A DNA stretch of 8,175 bases from RBG-16-66-20 sp035517595 (GTDB taxonomy: Bacteria; Pseudomonadota; Gammaproteobacteria; Burkholderiales; SG8-39): positions 1-8,175 of the forward strand of contig DATIYN010000166.1 of assembly GCA_035517595.1 (NCBI GenBank), written 5' to 3'. The position numbers and the translations under genes were made by a program. The notes below the pieces were generated by a model that did not search any database, was not told the DNA's origin, and worked only from the letters and a program-made list of their open reading frames with translations. Every line of letters begins with the position of its first letter. The first letter of the stretch is position 1. Positions 8,114 to 8,175 of the stretch are shown in pieces.

Positions 8114-8151
8114 TATCCGGGATGCCTATGAAAAATAGGCAGCCCGGGATA
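8114..8151. repeat. Imperfect 15-bp intergenic hairpin
   Basis: TGCCTAT (8123-8129) pairs perfectly with ATAGGCA (8135-8141) across a GAAAA loop. Beyond one A/G mismatch the stem continues with GGG/CCC, and after a single bulged G with TATCC/GGATA, giving 15 paired positions from 8114 to 8151. Neither side is followed by a T run, so a classic intrinsic terminator is unlikely. It could be a REP-like intergenic palindrome, an mRNA 3' end stem of a gene to the right, or a regulator site. Confidence 0.5.
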
Positions 8152-8175
8152 TTCCCGCCAGTGCTAACCGCGCTG

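Noticed and set aside
7895..8175. Possible small gene, tRNA or CRISPR array in the right-hand intergenic stretch
   Set aside because: No open frame with a plausible start and coding composition, no cloverleaf, and no regularly spaced repeats were found.

Overview
The window is about 70% GC over nearly all of its length, with dense back-to-back genes and strong codon bias towards G/C-ending codons. Together with tandem cytochrome c553/c4-type repeats, a sigma-54 response regulator and a cytochrome b561-type membrane protein, this suggests a respiratory betaproteobacterium (Burkholderiales, Rhodocyclales or Nitrosomonadales type). That placement is inference from style, not from a marker gene. 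No RNA genes, insertion sequences or CRISPR arrays were seen.

Left block, plus strand, 1-5799: five genes run in one direction with gaps of about 25 bases or a 4-base overlap, so they look like one operon whose promoter lies off the left edge. In order they are a multidomain c-type cytochrome cut by the window edge (two CxxCH motifs visible), a four-helix membrane protein with one CxxCH, a four-heme lipoprotein cytochrome, a membrane histidine kinase whose extracytoplasmic domain carries CxxCH and CX4CH motifs, and a sigma-54-dependent response regulator.

Right block, minus strand, 7894-5796: three genes converge on the left block: a 71-residue membrane protein, a seven-heme c-type cytochrome with a C-terminal membrane anchor, and a cytochrome b561-type (HydC/FdnI-like) diheme membrane subunit. 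The last two are one base apart. The two blocks end on the same CTAG palindrome, with no room for a terminator between them.

Right edge, 7895-8175: a non-coding, much more AT-rich stretch. It holds a near-consensus sigma-54 promoter (GG-N10-GC) pointing at the minus-strand block, a consensus-type IHF site, two inverted repeats and a strong imperfect hairpin.

How it may work (inference): the heptaheme cytochrome and the b-type subunit look like a split version of an inner-membrane quinol dehydrogenase of the CbcL kind, passing electrons between the quinone pool and periplasmic c-type cytochromes. The heme-bearing kinase may sense redox state or a heme ligand and activate the response regulator, which may switch on the sigma-54 promoter of the convergent operon. 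At least 15 canonical CxxCH sites plus one CX4CH are encoded in 8.2 kb. This self-contained heme-sensing circuit is the most interesting feature of the window.
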